Source: Cyclobacteriaceae bacterium (GTDB taxonomy: Bacteria; Bacteroidota; Bacteroidia; Cytophagales; Cyclobacteriaceae). Taken from it: a stretch of DNA of 64,000 nucleotides. The notes under the pieces were generated by a model that saw only the letters and a list, made by a program, of their open reading frames with translations, searched no databases and was not told where the DNA came from. Positions 35,772-45,839 of this stretch are shown here, piece by piece. Position numbers and translations under genes: made by a program. Position 1 is the stretch's first letter. Each line of letters starts with the position of its first letter. The DNA lies in contig JAEUUA010000014.1 in NCBI GenBank assembly GCA_016787755.1, forward strand, positions 58,624 to 122,623. Reading direction: 5' to 3'.

Positions 35772-35790
35772 CTATAAACACGAGACTTCA

Positions 35791-37101
35791 ATGGATTATT
35801 TGCGTGGTTTGCTGGGCATCTGTTTTATTATTGCCATCGCTTATTTGCTTTCAGGAAATCGAAGAGCCGTAGATTGGAGACTGGTTCTTATAGGAATATC
35901 CATCCAACTCGTTATTGGAGTAGTCATTGGCAAGGTCGAGTTCGCTCAGGAGGCATTTGGATATGTAAGTGAAAAGTTTGTTACATTTTTAAGTTTTGCA
36001 GCTAAGGGTGCTGAGTTTTTGTATGGCGATCTTTCAAAGAATAGCGCAGGAGATGCAAGCGTAAAACATAGTCTTGGTTTTCTTTTTGCCTTTCAAGCGT
36101 TACCTACCGTTATCTTTTTCTCGGCAGTCACCGCTGGATTGTACTACTTAGGGATTCTTCAAAAAATTGTTTTTGGGTTTGCCTGGATCATGGCACGCAC
36201 GATGCGCCTATCGGGAGCGGAAAGTCTTTCGGCTGCAGCCAATGTGTTTATGGGCCAAACTGAAGCTCCACTTTTGGTGAGACCATTCATTAACCGGATG
36301 ACCAAGTCTGAACTTAACTGTCTTATGGTGGGAGGAATGGCAACCATTGCTGGAAGCGTATTGGGTGCTTACGTCTCATTTTTAGGAGGTGGTGATCCTG
36401 CGGAGCAATCGAAGTTTGCAACCTATCTGTTAAGTGCCTCTATTATGAATGCCCCTGCAGCAATTGTTTTAGCGAAACTATTTATGCCTGAAACAGAGCC
36501 TGAAAAGATTGATCGAAATCTGGTTGTAAGTAAAGATCAGATTGGCGTTAATTTGATTGATGCCATTGCGACTGGTGCCGCTGATGGTTTAAAGTTAGCC
36601 TTAAACATAGGGGCTATGTTACTGGCTTTCATAGCAGTAATCTATGCCATTAATTGGGTGTTAGTTGATTTTGTTGGCGTATACACCGGACTCAATGATT
36701 TTGTAGTTCAAAGTACAAATGGTACCTATCAAGGATTTTCCCTTCAATACATTTTAGGTCAAGTCTTTCGGGTGTTTGCATTTTGCATTGGTGTGAGCTG
36801 GGATGAGTCTTTGTATGTGGGCAGTCTATTGGGCCAGAAGATGGTGATTAATGAGTTTGTTGCCTACCTGGATCTTGCCAACCTAAAAGCTTCCGGAGTG
36901 CTCAGTGAAAAATCGATTAGAATTTCAACGTATGCACTCTGCGGATTCGCTAACTTTAGTTCAATAGCTATTCAAATTGGCGGCATTGGAGGTATGGCAC
37001 CTAACCGCCAAGGTGATTTATCAAAATTAGGATTAAGAGCAATGATTGCCGCTTCGTTGGCAACTATGATGACGGCAACCATTGCGGGAGCAATTTTTTA
37101 A
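35791..37101 (+). CDS. Concentrative nucleoside transporter (CNT/NupC family)
   Basis: 436 residues with about ten hydrophobic helices. CNT motifs: WRLVLIGISIQLVIG near the start, FAFQALPTVIFFSAV, LSAAANVFMGQTEAPLLVRPFI (the GQTEAP substrate loop), MVGGMATIAGSVLGAYV, and near the end CGFANFSSIAIQIGGIGGMAPNR. These carriers import nucleosides with Na+ or H+. An extra stretch around residues 305-320 (YTGLNDFVVQSTNG) is within family variation. Confidence 0.93.
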   Translation: MDYLRGLLGICFIIAIAYLLSGNRRAVDWRLVLIGISIQLVIGVVIGKVEFAQEAFGYVSEKFVTFLSFAAKGAEFLYGDLSKNSAGDASVKHSLGFLFAFQALPTVIFFSAVTAGLYYLGILQKIVFGFAWIMARTMRLSGAESLSAAANVFMGQTEAPLLVRPFINRMTKSELNCLMVGGMATIAGSVLGAYVSFLGGGDPAEQSKFATYLLSASIMNAPAAIVLAKLFMPETEPEKIDRNLVVSKDQIGVNLIDAIATGAADGLKLALNIGAMLLAFIAVIYAINWVLVDFVGVYTGLNDFVVQSTNGTYQGFSLQYILGQVFRVFAFCIGVSWDESLYVGSLLGQKMVINEFVAYLDLANLKASGVLSEKSIRISTYALCGFANFSSIAIQIGGIGGMAPNRQGDLSKLGLRAMIAASLATMMTATIAGAIF

Positions 37102-37112
37102 ATCATTAGGTT

Positions 37113-37478
37113 ATGAAAATCATACATACCATTATCGCGCTGATGTTTCTTTCCTTTGCTGCCTTGCAAATTAATGATCCAGATCCGTTGATCTGGATTT
37201 TGATTTACCTCAACATGGCGTTGCTTTCTGTGATGGGATTTCTCGGGAAGTATAACAAGCTTTGGATTGGCCTTACTGCCGGTTTGTATTTGATTTATGC
37301 AATGTTTCTGATTCCTGGTACATTGGAATGGTTTCATTCACCTGACAGGGCACTCCTGTTTGATGACCTCGCCAAGATGCAGTATCCCTACATTGAAGAA
37401 ACGCGTGAGTGTTTGGGCTTGGCGATTTGTCTAGTGGTTTTGGGTTTCCAATACTTGCTAGGAAGAAGAATTAATTGA
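37113..37478 (+). CDS. TMEM220-family small membrane protein
   Basis: 121 residues, four hydrophobic segments. LQINDPDPLIWILIY near the start and YPYIEETRECLGLAICL near the end are the signature of the transmembrane protein 220 family, whose function is unknown. It follows the nucleoside transporter by 11 bases, and its stop overlaps the end of the convergent T9SS amylase by 8 bases. Confidence 0.85.
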   Translation: MKIIHTIIALMFLSFAALQINDPDPLIWILIYLNMALLSVMGFLGKYNKLWIGLTAGLYLIYAMFLIPGTLEWFHSPDRALLFDDLAKMQYPYIEETRECLGLAICLVVLGFQYLLGRRIN

Positions 37479-40305
37479 TAATAATCTTTTGAATTTTTTT
37501 ATACCCCTGCTGTTCAATCATCACTAGGTAAATGCCAGGAGAAAAGGCCTCCACTTCATATTCAAGATTCGAAGTGGATGGCCTATGCAGCGAGTGCCTT
37601 AGTTTGCGCCCCAGCAAGTCAAACAAATCGATCGTGACAGCGCCTGAAGGCTGTTCAGCCCAAGTAATTACAAATGATTTATTACTTACCGGATTCGGAT
37701 AAATAGCAAAATTATTGTTCAATTTTTCTTCAATACTCGTAACAAGAAAATCAACCAAACCCGCCCCCGGAGAAGACTGTTGCACGCTGGTATAAATATG
37801 AAATTCTCCCGGAGCGATAAACAACGTTTGGCTAAGGGCTGAAATCATAATGGATTCGTTTCCAAAATAGTCGTACCACGTACCTGTTTTTGTAAATGAC
37901 ATATTTACAGATTGGTATGAAACGGAAAAGTTTCCAATAATCACCACATCCATATCAGGAGAAGTAATTTTTATGCTTCTGATGTTACCTGTTGGATTGA
38001 TATCAAGGGCACCTTCTTTAAACACAGCTTTATTTGATTTCACAAGTTTATTTATTGCTGAAATGGTTGAGTATAGTCGTTGCCGATCCGCATTGGAATA
38101 ATAATTTAAACTCCCAGAGCCCCACGGCAGTGGTTTATTATCAAGCCTGCAGTTACTGTTTTCTGTTCCGTTGGTGCAAAAATTAATGCTCTTATCATAC
38201 CCAAGTTCACCAAACTGCCATAGCATTTTTGGTCCTGGTAATGTATAGAAAAATGCGGCACCCATCTTAGCACGGTTTAATGCAACAGCAAGTTCTCTGA
38301 TATTATACGATGCATTCGATTGACCATTTTTTAGGAGGTTAACTAGTTGCCTTTCCTCGTCATGGCTTTCCATGTAGTTTACATGGGTAAGCCTGTTGGC
38401 TTCACTTATGTTCGAATTGCTATTGCCTTCCAGTGCACTAGAATAAGTGTGAGTCATATTGCCCCATAGCAGCATTCCTGCGTTGGCAAGAGTTTGCTCT
38501 TCCGGTACGTCTGCAAAATGTTCAAGAATTACATACGCATTTGGTTTTCGCTCCCAGATTTTATTTGCCATTCTTGTAAGGATACTTATCCGTGTGGCAT
38601 CATAGGCTCCCCAAGCACCCACATTTGATGGATTATTTTTTTGAGTGAATCCTTTAGAAAGATCAAACCTAAATCCATCAAAATGATATTCAGCAAGCCA
38701 GTAACTGCATACGGTATCAACAAAATTTTTGGTGTATTGACTTTCATGGTTGAAATCGTACCCCACGTTGTAGGGATGGGTTGCATCCACATTAAACCAG
38801 GGGCTATTTGATGCAGGTTTATTAGTTGCCTTATTGAAATACATTTGCACCATAGCGTTTTGGCCAAACGCATGGTTGAGTACCATATCTAAGATAACAG
38901 CAATCCCTTGCTGATGAGCTTTTTGAATAAGGTCCTTTAAGTCATTTTTGGTTCCGTAAAACTTATCGGGGGCAAAAAAGTACGATGGATTATAGCCCCA
39001 ACTTAAATTCCCTTCAAACTCCATAACAGGCATTAATTCAATGGCGTTTATACCGAGTCTTTTAAAGTAAGAAAGTGAATCGGCCAGGTCTTTATATTTA
39101 CGTGAACCGATGAAATCTCTCAATAGCACTTCATAGATGACTAACTCTTTTTTGTTAGGAGCAGTCCAAGTTTGCTCACTGGGCAACCATGCAAAAGGGG
39201 TTTGATTGGTTTGAAGGACGCTGGCCACTCCATACTGTATTTTATTGTAAGGAAGAAGGCCGGGATAGGTTGATGAGGGGATGGATGAATCATTGAATGG
39301 ATCCGCAACTTTGTCTGCCAGGGGGTCGCCTATTTTTATGATTCCATCCACCCAATATTGAAAAATATATTCCTTGCCCGGAATGAGCCCGGAGATTTCT
39401 AACCAAAAGCGCTCCCCATCCGGAGTTCGTTTCATAAAGTAATTGTTGTTCAGTTCCCAATTCGTAAAGTCGCCAACTACATAAACAAAATCCTTTCCCG
39501 GAGCCAGTAGGGTGAGGGTTGCCTTAGTAGGATCACTGCCATAATTAATTCCATCCCGGATGCCAGCAGGTAAACTTACTTCGATGTTAGCAGGTCGTTC
39601 TTTGAACGTGAAATCTGCAATTGACTCTACGGATGTTGAATTAATCAATGCCTTGATTTTGATGCTTGCGCTGCTTGCTGAAGGCATGTAGTTTGTGCTT
39701 ATTGAGGTTGTATTTGTTGCAGACGCCTTTGAGATAAAGCCGCTTCCCTCGTCAACCAGAATTTCCATCGAGGAAGCCTGAGCTGAGGCAGATCCGCTGA
39801 TTGTTATAAAGCTACCTGACTGATAAAACGTTTCGCTATTTGTTGGGGAAGTAATCGAAACAAAGGGAACCGAGGCAAGCGGTTTGAAAATATCTGGTGA
39901 GGTTTGCTTTGACCCATTTGCATTTCGGAAAACCATGGCTAGCCAAAAAATATTGGTTCCTGACGGAACCCCATAATACTGTCGGAGCGTAGGGGTTAGT
40001 ATAATTTGCCATTGGTTAGTTTGACCGGTAACTTTGGTCATTAGCCCTACGCCATCATCCATCCCCCAATTTCCCTTCACAAACTTCCAATCTCCACCTC
40101 CTGGAGTACCCGTGTTGGTGGTAACTACTCCGCTATGCAGATAGATTTTTGCTTCACCTGCCAACGTTGTTCCGGTAACATCCAAGGTTATAGTTACCGG
40201 TTGTTCTGCAGTAGGTGTGGCTGGGGTTAAGGTAATGGTTTGAGCATTTAGGATACAATGCGTAAAGACAAAAAGAAGAAGAAAATTATTTAAAAATTTC
40301 ATCAT
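37471..40305 (-). CDS. T9SS-secreted GH13 alpha-amylase
   Basis: 944 residues: signal peptide (FLLLFVFTHCILNAQ), beta-sandwich N-terminal domains (about 20-250), a CBM48/E-set-like region (KATLTLLAPGKDFVYVVGDFTNW), a GH13 barrel (about 380-830) and a type A sorting domain (AIYPNPVSNKSFVI to the end). The catalytic residues are present: D548 (FDGFRFDLSK), E595 (VILEHFAD) and D649 (MESHDEERQ). It should cleave alpha-1,4-glucans at the cell surface or outside. It is divergent from the GH13 lipoprotein genes, and the 130-base spacer between them probably holds both promoters. Confidence 0.93.
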   Translation of the reverse strand: MMKFLNNFLLLFVFTHCILNAQTITLTPATPTAEQPVTITLDVTGTTLAGEAKIYLHSGVVTTNTGTPGGGDWKFVKGNWGMDDGVGLMTKVTGQTNQWQIILTPTLRQYYGVPSGTNIFWLAMVFRNANGSKQTSPDIFKPLASVPFVSITSPTNSETFYQSGSFITISGSASAQASSMEILVDEGSGFISKASATNTTSISTNYMPSASSASIKIKALINSTSVESIADFTFKERPANIEVSLPAGIRDGINYGSDPTKATLTLLAPGKDFVYVVGDFTNWELNNNYFMKRTPDGERFWLEISGLIPGKEYIFQYWVDGIIKIGDPLADKVADPFNDSSIPSSTYPGLLPYNKIQYGVASVLQTNQTPFAWLPSEQTWTAPNKKELVIYEVLLRDFIGSRKYKDLADSLSYFKRLGINAIELMPVMEFEGNLSWGYNPSYFFAPDKFYGTKNDLKDLIQKAHQQGIAVILDMVLNHAFGQNAMVQMYFNKATNKPASNSPWFNVDATHPYNVGYDFNHESQYTKNFVDTVCSYWLAEYHFDGFRFDLSKGFTQKNNPSNVGAWGAYDATRISILTRMANKIWERKPNAYVILEHFADVPEEQTLANAGMLLWGNMTHTYSSALEGNSNSNISEANRLTHVNYMESHDEERQLVNLLKNGQSNASYNIRELAVALNRAKMGAAFFYTLPGPKMLWQFGELGYDKSINFCTNGTENSNCRLDNKPLPWGSGSLNYYSNADRQRLYSTISAINKLVKSNKAVFKEGALDINPTGNIRSIKITSPDMDVVIIGNFSVSYQSVNMSFTKTGTWYDYFGNESIMISALSQTLFIAPGEFHIYTSVQQSSPGAGLVDFLVTSIEEKLNNNFAIYPNPVSNKSFVITWAEQPSGAVTIDLFDLLGRKLRHSLHRPSTSNLEYEVEAFSPGIYLVMIEQQGYKKIQKIIIN

Positions 40306-40438
40306 ATAAATTTACAAGAACTCCAATATAGCACAATCGTTGCGGCTCCTGCAAACGGTTGTTGCGACAAGTTTTTTTATCCTTATCAATTTCAAAAACC
40401 TGTTGGTGCGGGTAGGGTATTTAATTACCTTTAAGAGC

Positions 40439-42229
40439 ATGAAAAAACTGTATTTGCTTTCTCTCATATTATTCTTTGGGTGTAATTCGCCTAAGGAAAG
40501 AATTCCAAAAACCCCCATGGTAGGCCACGAAAAAAAAATCATCATTTACCAGATGATGACCCGTTTGTTTGGTAATCAAAATACTACTAACAAAATGTAT
40601 GGAACCCGCGAAGAGAACGGAGTTGGTAAGTTTAGAGACATCAATGAAATGGCCCTGAAAGGAATTAAAGAATTGGGTATAACGCACGTCTGGTACACGG
40701 GAGTGCTTGAACATGCAACGCTAACCGATAATTCTGAGTTTGGAATTCCGTTAGATGATGCAGATGTTGTGAAGGGTCGGGCGGGTTCACCTTATGCTAT
40801 CAAAGATTATTATGATGTTAATCCTGACCTGGCGATTGATATTAAAAATCGGATGCAGGAGTTTGAGCAATTGATTGATCGCACGCATGAACAGGAAATG
40901 AAAGTGATTATTGATTTTGTACCCAATCATGTAGCCCGGGTTTATTCGAGTGACGGTAGGCCAGCTGGCGTTAAGGATTTAGGGGCCGAAGATGATAATA
41001 CAACTTCCTTCAAAGCCTCAAATAACTTTTATTATTTGCCGGGTCAGGAGTTTCAACCCCCTGCACGATATAATTCGTTAGGGCCAAACACGTTTCCAAC
41101 TAAGGACAAAAAGTTTCTTGAAAATCCTGCCAAGGCTACAGGCAATGATCAGTTCACGGCAACGCCTTCCATAGACGATTGGTTTGAAACCGTTAAGTTG
41201 AATTATGGAGTTGATATTCAGAATGGAAGAATAAAAAACTTTGATCCCATTCCCAACACCTGGGAAAAGATGAAAGACATTCTGGTGTTTTGGGCAAACA
41301 AAAAGGTAGATGGTTTCCGATGCGATATGGCAGAAATGGTACCCGTTGAATTTTGGAACTGGGCTATCCCACAAGTTAAGGCGGTGAATCCTGAAATCAT
41401 CTTTATTGCCGAAATCTATAATCCTGCTCAGTATAGAAATTATCTTCAAACGGGTCGCTTCGATTTTTTATATGATAAAGTTCAGTTGTATGACACACTT
41501 CGGTTAATGATCAACAAGAAAGCAAATCCAAAAGATGTCGATGTCATTCAAAAGAGTCTTTCGGGAATTAATCAAAATATGGTTCACTTTTTAGAGAATC
41601 ATGATGAGCAACGAATAGCATCGCCTGCCTTTGCCGGTGATTATTGGAAGGCAACACCAGCGCTTGTTATCAGTGCTCTGATTGATCGCGGTCCAATGAT
41701 GATTTATTTTGGTCAGGAAGTTGGTGAGCCAGGAGCCGGGGCAGAGGGTTTTGGTGGTGACGATGGCCGTACTACTATTTTTGATTACTGGGGTGTACCT
41801 GAGCATCAGAAATGGATGAATGGAGGAAAATTTGATGGTGGCCTTCTTAGCCCGGATCAAAAACAATTACGGCAGTTTTACAGTGATGTCCTCACCTTTG
41901 CGTCAAGTAATAGGGCTATCGTTGATGGCGACTATTATGACCTTACAGCATTTAACCAGCAGCAGAAAACTATTTCAGATCGGGTTCATGTTTTTGCACG
42001 CGTTTCAGGAGAGGAACGATTGGTGATACTGTCAAGTTTTGAAGAAAAGCCCGCACGGATCAAGATAAAACTCTCTGATGAAGTTGTTCAGGCATTTGAA
42101 TTGAAATCGGGTGAAGCTTATATCGGGCGCGACTTGTTGCGGAGTGGAACTGATATTGGTCTTGATAGTTCGTACGCATTTGAAGTGGATATGTTTCCAC
42201 ATACTGCCTATATCTTAAAAATCAAGTAA
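40439..42229 (+). CDS. GH13 alpha-amylase lipoprotein
   Basis: 596 residues from ATG at 40439 (MKKLYLLSLILFFGCNSPK), which begins a proper lipoprotein signal with Cys at 15; the frame is open further upstream but without a signal. Catalytic residues D296 (DGFRCDMAE), E325 (FIAEIYNP) and D389 (LENHDEQRI) are intact, with VIIDFVPNHV as region I. An insert-rich region around 190-260 (SNNFYYLPGQEF) suggests a specific substrate-binding loop. Likely envelope-anchored and producing maltose or maltooligosaccharides. Its TAA is followed directly by the ATG of the next amylase gene. Confidence 0.9.
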   Translation: MKKLYLLSLILFFGCNSPKERIPKTPMVGHEKKIIIYQMMTRLFGNQNTTNKMYGTREENGVGKFRDINEMALKGIKELGITHVWYTGVLEHATLTDNSEFGIPLDDADVVKGRAGSPYAIKDYYDVNPDLAIDIKNRMQEFEQLIDRTHEQEMKVIIDFVPNHVARVYSSDGRPAGVKDLGAEDDNTTSFKASNNFYYLPGQEFQPPARYNSLGPNTFPTKDKKFLENPAKATGNDQFTATPSIDDWFETVKLNYGVDIQNGRIKNFDPIPNTWEKMKDILVFWANKKVDGFRCDMAEMVPVEFWNWAIPQVKAVNPEIIFIAEIYNPAQYRNYLQTGRFDFLYDKVQLYDTLRLMINKKANPKDVDVIQKSLSGINQNMVHFLENHDEQRIASPAFAGDYWKATPALVISALIDRGPMMIYFGQEVGEPGAGAEGFGGDDGRTTIFDYWGVPEHQKWMNGGKFDGGLLSPDQKQLRQFYSDVLTFASSNRAIVDGDYYDLTAFNQQQKTISDRVHVFARVSGEERLVILSSFEEKPARIKIKLSDEVVQAFELKSGEAYIGRDLLRSGTDIGLDSSYAFEVDMFPHTAYILKIK

Positions 42230-43777
42230 ATGCGAAAAGTAACAGCCTTTATCTTTGTTTTACTTTTTTCTTCGTGTGAGAAGAGTGGACAGCATGTTGC
42301 CCGTTGGCCCTATGGAGTAAATTATGAAGTATTTGTTCGATCGTTTGCCGATAGCAATGGCGATGGGATTGGAGATTTTAATGGACTCACTTCACGATTA
42401 GATTATTTGAAAGATCTGGGTGTAGGTGGAATTTGGTTGATGCCTATCATGCCTTCGCCTACCTACCATAAATATGATGTTACCGATTACGAAGCCGTTG
42501 ATCCCGAATACGGAACCCAGGAAGATTTTAAAAAGTTAGTGGAGGAAGCCCATAAGAGAGGCATAAAAATATTAGTCGATCTAATTTTAAATCACACAGG
42601 CTCCGGGCATCCCTGGTTTCAAAGTGCCATGAGTGATACCCAAAGTCCTTATCGGGATTATTATGTATGGGCTAATAAAGATTCAGTTCGAAATCAAATC
42701 TCAAAGAAGGAAGTCTCTTTAGATTCTGACAACATCACCCAATGGCATCCGGTAAATGGCGATACCTTGTCTGAACATTATTATGGTTTTTTTTGGGGCG
42801 GTATGCCCGATCTGAATTTTGACAATCCGAAAGTAAAAGAAGAGTTTATTGAGATTGGAAAATATTGGCTGGCTGATATGAAGGTGGATGGCTTTCGATT
42901 GGATGCAGCTAAACATATTTATCCCACCGAAAGAGCCACGGATAACCATGCATTTTGGATTTGGTTTAGGGAGGAAATGCAAAAGATTAAGCCTGATGTT
43001 TATTTAGTAGGCGAAGTGTGGAGCAACGCAAAAGATGTTGCCCCTTATCTCAAGGGGTTACCCGCGCTGTTTAATTTCGATATGGGCTATGCCATTACTT
43101 CCGTAGTCAAAGCAGGAAAAGACACGGTTGGTTTAATCAGCACCTATAAATCAATAAATGATTTTTATCATACAAGCACGAGTGAATATATTGATGCTAC
43201 ATTTCTTAAAAACCATGATCAAAATCGCATTCTTAATGAGTTAGATAACAATACAAATAAGGCGCGTGTTGCAGCAGGTATTTTGCTCACGTTACCGGGC
43301 ACCCCTTACATTTACTATGGAGAAGAGATAGGGATGAAAGGAGTGAAGCCTGATGAACTTATTCGAGAACCCTTTATTTGGGATGCCGGAACAACGGATA
43401 AGATGCAAACATCCTGGGAAAAGCCAACCTATAGTACCGATCAAACGGTAATTCCATTGGCTACACAAAAAAATGATCCTACCTCTTTATACAATTTCTA
43501 TAAAAATTTCATTCACTACAGAAATTCAAGTGAAGCACTCACTTACGGAAGTATCGAAAATACCAATCTTAACATTCGGGAGTTGGTGAGTTTTATTCGA
43601 AAGAAGGAGGATGAAGAGAGATTAATAATCCACAACGTTGCGGACGTAGAAATTACACTGCTCCTTGAAAATGAATTGGCAAAGTTTAAAGGGGTTGATT
43701 TTGTTTCCATGGGGAAAATAAATAAAGATGGCAAGGCATGGATAATACCGGCCTATACATCTGTGGTATTTAAATAG
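42230..43777 (+). CDS. GH13 alpha-glucosidase/amylase lipoprotein
   Basis: 515 residues; lipoprotein signal VTAFIFVLLFSSC with Cys at about 17. GH13 regions: SFADSNGDGIGDFNGL, LVDLILNHTGSGHPWF, D225 (DGFRLDAAKH), E262 (VGEVWSN) and D330 (LKNHDQNRI), and the C-terminal all-beta domain. The NGDGIGDFNGL opening is of the oligo-1,6-glucosidase/amylase subfamily. The start touches the previous stop, so the pair is translationally linked. With its neighbour it is a plausible source of maltose for the maltokinase encoded downstream. Confidence 0.9.
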   Translation: MRKVTAFIFVLLFSSCEKSGQHVARWPYGVNYEVFVRSFADSNGDGIGDFNGLTSRLDYLKDLGVGGIWLMPIMPSPTYHKYDVTDYEAVDPEYGTQEDFKKLVEEAHKRGIKILVDLILNHTGSGHPWFQSAMSDTQSPYRDYYVWANKDSVRNQISKKEVSLDSDNITQWHPVNGDTLSEHYYGFFWGGMPDLNFDNPKVKEEFIEIGKYWLADMKVDGFRLDAAKHIYPTERATDNHAFWIWFREEMQKIKPDVYLVGEVWSNAKDVAPYLKGLPALFNFDMGYAITSVVKAGKDTVGLISTYKSINDFYHTSTSEYIDATFLKNHDQNRILNELDNNTNKARVAAGILLTLPGTPYIYYGEEIGMKGVKPDELIREPFIWDAGTTDKMQTSWEKPTYSTDQTVIPLATQKNDPTSLYNFYKNFIHYRNSSEALTYGSIENTNLNIRELVSFIRKKEDEERLIIHNVADVEITLLLENELAKFKGVDFVSMGKINKDGKAWIIPAYTSVVFK

Positions 43778-43789
43778 AATCTATGCACC

Positions 43790-43857
43790 CAAAGTCGCAA
43801 AGAACGCTAAGTCAGAATTAAAACTGTTGACTATTTGCTTTACACTTTGCGACTTTG
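43790..43857. repeat. Inverted repeat between the amylase genes and glgE
   Basis: CAAAGTCGCAAAG (43790-43802) and CTTTGCGACTTTG (43845-43857) are perfect 13-base inverted arms separated by 42 bases, just past the amylase stop and 34 bases before the glgE start. There is no T-run. Elements of this CTTTGCG type are widespread Bacteroidota spacer repeats. A hairpin here could attenuate or stabilise the transcript between the two halves of the operon (inference). Confidence 0.85.
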
Positions 43858-43890
43858 CGTGAAATATATTGGAGGTAAAAAATTTGATAG

Positions 43891-45837
43891 ATGATAACAG
43901 GTAAATCGAGAGTAATAATTGAGAATGTTCAGCCGGTAGTTGATAACGGCTTGTATATGGCCAAGCGAACTGTTGGCGAACGTGTAACGGTAACGGCCGC
44001 TATCTTTGGTGACGGTCATGACCATATCCGGGCCGAAGTGCTGTATAAGAAACAAGGGGCCAAGACTTGGGATGTTGTTGAGTTGCAACCTACCTATAAT
44101 GATGAGTGGGCAGCTTCTTTTTACGTGAAGGAAACGGGTATTTACGTGTTCACCATCCATGCCTGGATCGATCATTTCGAAACGTGGTACGATGGATTTA
44201 AAAAGAAAGCAGCTGCCAAAGTGGATGTGAAAGTGGAATTAATGGAAGGGATTATTTTCCTTCAAAAATTAGCCGCATTAAATCCAGACTTATTAAGTAT
44301 TGCTGCCAGGCTTGAAAAATCAGGAAGCAGTCAATACGCAATTGATTTAGTGTTGGGCGATGAGTTCGCTTCCATTGTACATGCAAATCCACTCAAGGAA
44401 CATGAAACGGAACTGCAAGAAGTTGTAAAGATCCAGGTTGAGTATGCAAAGGCAAATTTCTCAGCCTGGTATGAATTTTTTCCACGTTCCGCTTCATTAG
44501 AATCTGGTAAGCATGGTACATTTCAGGATTGTATTCGGTTGCTCCCGCGCATTTCTTCCATGGGTTTTGATGTATTATATTTTCCGCCCATTCATCCTAT
44601 TGGAAAAATCAACAGAAAAGGAAAGAATAATAATGTGCGGGCGGAAAAAGGTGAGCCAGGTTCGCCTTGGGCTATTGGGAGCGATGAAGGAGGACACAAG
44701 TCGGTGTTGCCTGCGTTAGGAACCTTAGAGGATTTTAATAAATTAATTAGTGAAGCAAAGAAGTTGGGGATTGATTTAGCAATGGACATTGCATTTCAAT
44801 GCGCGCCCGATCATCCTTATGTAAAGGAACATCCGGAATGGTTTAAGCAACGGCCCGATGGAACCATTCAGTATGCAGAAAACCCACCTAAGAAATACCA
44901 GGATATTTACCCGTTTAATTTTGAAAACGATAATTGGAAGGAACTTTGGGAAGAGCTAAAATCCGTATTCTTCTTTTGGATTGAACAGGGTGTTTCTATT
45001 TTTAGAGTGGATAATCCGCACACGAAACCAATTCCATTCTGGCAGTGGGTTATTGCTGAAGTGCAGAAGGTTCATCCCGATACAATCTTCTTAGCCGAAG
45101 CATTCACGCGACCAAAGATTATGGACTCGTTAGCAAAAGTAGGGTTCACACAGTCCTATACCTATTTTACGTGGCGGACATCCAAGCAAGAGTTGATTGA
45201 GTATGTAACTAGTTTAGTGAATGGTCCTTCACGAAATTTTTTCCGGCCAAACTTTTGGCCCAATACGCCCGATATTCTGCCTTACCAATTGCAACACCAA
45301 GGTGAGAATATTTTTATTTTACGATATGCACTTGCCGCCACGCTCTCATCAAATTATGGAGTGTACGGTCCATCCTATGAGTTCTGTGAAAATACTCCCA
45401 TGCTAGGGAAGGAAGAATATTTTAATTCTGAAAAGTACGAGGTGCGCCATTATGATTGGAAGCGCACCAACCGCATGACGGACATTATGAGTTTGCTCAA
45501 CAAAATCCGAAAGCAAAATCAGGCGCTTCAATCAACATGGAACACACAGTTTTGTGCTATCGAAAACAATCAGATTGTTGCCTATTTGAAAGCAACAGAT
45601 GATTTGTCAAATATAATTTTAGTTGTTGTTAATCTTGACCCTAACAATGGACAAAACGGATACATTCAATTGCCGAAAGAAAAACTTAAGGTGGGGAGCA
45701 AGATAAATATCAAACTTCATGATTTAATTACGGATGAATATTTCACATGGACGCAAGAGTGGAATTTTGTTGACCTCAATCCCAACAAAATGCCGTTTCA
45801 TTTATTTAAGCTAACCATACACGAGTCAAATATGTAA
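43891..45837 (+). CDS. glgE: Maltosyltransferase GlgE (alpha-1,4-glucan:maltose-1-phosphate)
   Basis: 648 residues, close to the 660-700 of known GlgE. Starts with the GlgE N domain (SRVIIENVQPVVDNGLYMAK, then TVTAAIFGDGHDHIRAEV), then the GH13-like core with FPPIHPIGKINRKGKNN, LAMDIAFQCAPDHPYV, D374 (FRVDNPHTKP) as nucleophile and E403 (FLAEAFTRP) as acid/base. It transfers maltosyl units from maltose-1-phosphate onto alpha-1,4-glucan in the cytoplasm. The TreS-maltokinase gene begins two bases after its stop; this order is the classical GlgE pathway cluster. Confidence 0.95.
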   Translation: MITGKSRVIIENVQPVVDNGLYMAKRTVGERVTVTAAIFGDGHDHIRAEVLYKKQGAKTWDVVELQPTYNDEWAASFYVKETGIYVFTIHAWIDHFETWYDGFKKKAAAKVDVKVELMEGIIFLQKLAALNPDLLSIAARLEKSGSSQYAIDLVLGDEFASIVHANPLKEHETELQEVVKIQVEYAKANFSAWYEFFPRSASLESGKHGTFQDCIRLLPRISSMGFDVLYFPPIHPIGKINRKGKNNNVRAEKGEPGSPWAIGSDEGGHKSVLPALGTLEDFNKLISEAKKLGIDLAMDIAFQCAPDHPYVKEHPEWFKQRPDGTIQYAENPPKKYQDIYPFNFENDNWKELWEELKSVFFFWIEQGVSIFRVDNPHTKPIPFWQWVIAEVQKVHPDTIFLAEAFTRPKIMDSLAKVGFTQSYTYFTWRTSKQELIEYVTSLVNGPSRNFFRPNFWPNTPDILPYQLQHQGENIFILRYALAATLSSNYGVYGPSYEFCENTPMLGKEEYFNSEKYEVRHYDWKRTNRMTDIMSLLNKIRKQNQALQSTWNTQFCAIENNQIVAYLKATDDLSNIILVVVNLDPNNGQNGYIQLPKEKLKVGSKINIKLHDLITDEYFTWTQEWNFVDLNPNKMPFHLFKLTIHESNM

Positions 45838-45839
45838 CT

